Shown here: positions 5,036-5,307 of the stretch, one piece after another
Numbering within the stretch: the first letter of the stretch is position 1
How the letters are laid out: each line of letters begins with the position of its first letter
From: Sedimentibacter sp.
GTDB taxonomy: Bacteria > Bacillota > Clostridia > Tissierellales > Sedimentibacteraceae
Direction of reading: 5' to 3'
NCBI GenBank assembly: GCA_029256005.1
Contig: JAQSYS010000153.1
Location: 1-5,307 of the forward strand
DNA length: 5,307 bases
Program-made: the position numbers and the translations under genes
The notes under the pieces: generated by a model
What the model was told of the DNA's origin: nothing
What the model saw: the letters and a program-made list of their open reading frames with translations, nothing else
Databases searched by the model: none

Positions 5036-5307
5036 ATGAAAATTAACAATCAGAATATGAATAATATACAGCAGCAATCATTTAATAACATGGACGGAAA
5101 TAGAAATTATCAACAGGAACAAAATAACAATCAACAAAGAAATGACGGACAAAATAATAATAATAATAATGAACCCGTTAATCCGTTTTTGTTCAGTGGA
5201 AATGAAGGTAATACAAATGATGAAAATGCAGATCAGCAATTAGAAAATGTTAAGCAAGTTGGAAGTATTACTGATATTAGCCCTGTAAAGGATATTTGCT
5301 TTATAAG
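5036..5307 (+). CDS. Asn/Gln-rich N-terminus of an unidentified protein, cut by the window edge
   Basis: An ATG five bases after GTGGAGG (5024-5030) opens a frame with no stop to the end of the window: 90 codons plus two bases. I do not recognise the protein. Residues 1-45 contain 19 Asn and 10 Gln, including six consecutive Asn (40-45) encoded by six AAT triplets at 5153-5170. Such a segment is expected to be disordered. It has no signal peptide or membrane segment. From about residue 46 (EPVNPFLFSG) the composition becomes more normal, and the section around QVGSITDISPVKDICFI (74-90) may be where a folded domain starts. The strong ribosome binding site and the in-frame shift to ordinary composition argue that it is a real gene. 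Its function depends on the missing C-terminal part. Confidence 0.75.
   Translation, partial: MKINNQNMNNIQQQSFNNMDGNRNYQQEQNNNQQRNDGQNNNNNNEPVNPFLFSGNEGNTNDENADQQLENVKQVGSITDISPVKDICFI

Noticed and set aside
4724..5077. A 117-codon minus-strand ORF with very hydrophobic content
   Set aside because: It lies antisense to the YmxH-type gene and the terminator. Its Phe/Ile/Leu richness is simply the reverse complement of A-rich coding DNA, and no ribosome binding site supports it.
5153..5170. (AAT)6 tract considered as a CRISPR or intergenic repeat
   Set aside because: It is a simple triplet repeat in frame within an open coding sequence, with no spacers.

Overview
The window is a conserved housekeeping segment from an AT-rich, low-GC Gram-positive bacterium, most likely an anaerobic member of the Clostridia. 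Three things point there: strong GGAGG-type ribosome binding sites, A/T-ending codons throughout, and the gene order rpsO - pnp - M16 peptidase - ymxH-type gene, which is the Bacillus/Clostridium arrangement. The YlmC/YmxH-type protein belongs to a family typical of endospore formers, so sporulation ability is a reasonable inference but is not proven here. All convincing genes are on the + strand.

Layout: 1-104 holds an extended -10 promoter element and a leader that can fold into a long stem-loop ahead of rpsO (ribosomal protein S15, 105-368). A GAAA-capped GC hairpin separates rpsO from pnp (polynucleotide phosphorylase, 466-2559). Two hairpin terminators in tandem follow pnp (2572-2599 and 2613-2663). 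The 421-bp gap from 2560 to 2980 then holds a probable promoter, an AT-rich dyad and a 41-codon membrane-peptide ORF (2817-2942) with a very good Shine-Dalgarno. A new transcription unit follows: the small ORF, an M16 zinc peptidase (2981-4261), dut (4251-4682, overlapping the peptidase by 11 nt) and a PRC-barrel YmxH-like gene (4707-4940). A perfect 10-bp hairpin with a T-tract (4994-5021) ends this unit. A final ORF starts at 5036 and runs off the window; its first 45 residues are about two-thirds Asn and Gln.

Functionally, rpsO and pnp form a translation/RNA-turnover pair whose output is probably tuned by RNA structures in the leader and the intergenic region. The second unit combines a peptidase, nucleotide-pool sanitation (dUTP hydrolysis) and a small sporulation-associated protein; no shared pathway is evident. 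Nothing in the window is clearly a new defence, mobile or biosynthetic system. The least explained items are the 41-aa membrane peptide, which sits where Bacillus carries ylxY, and the N/Q-rich protein at the right edge.
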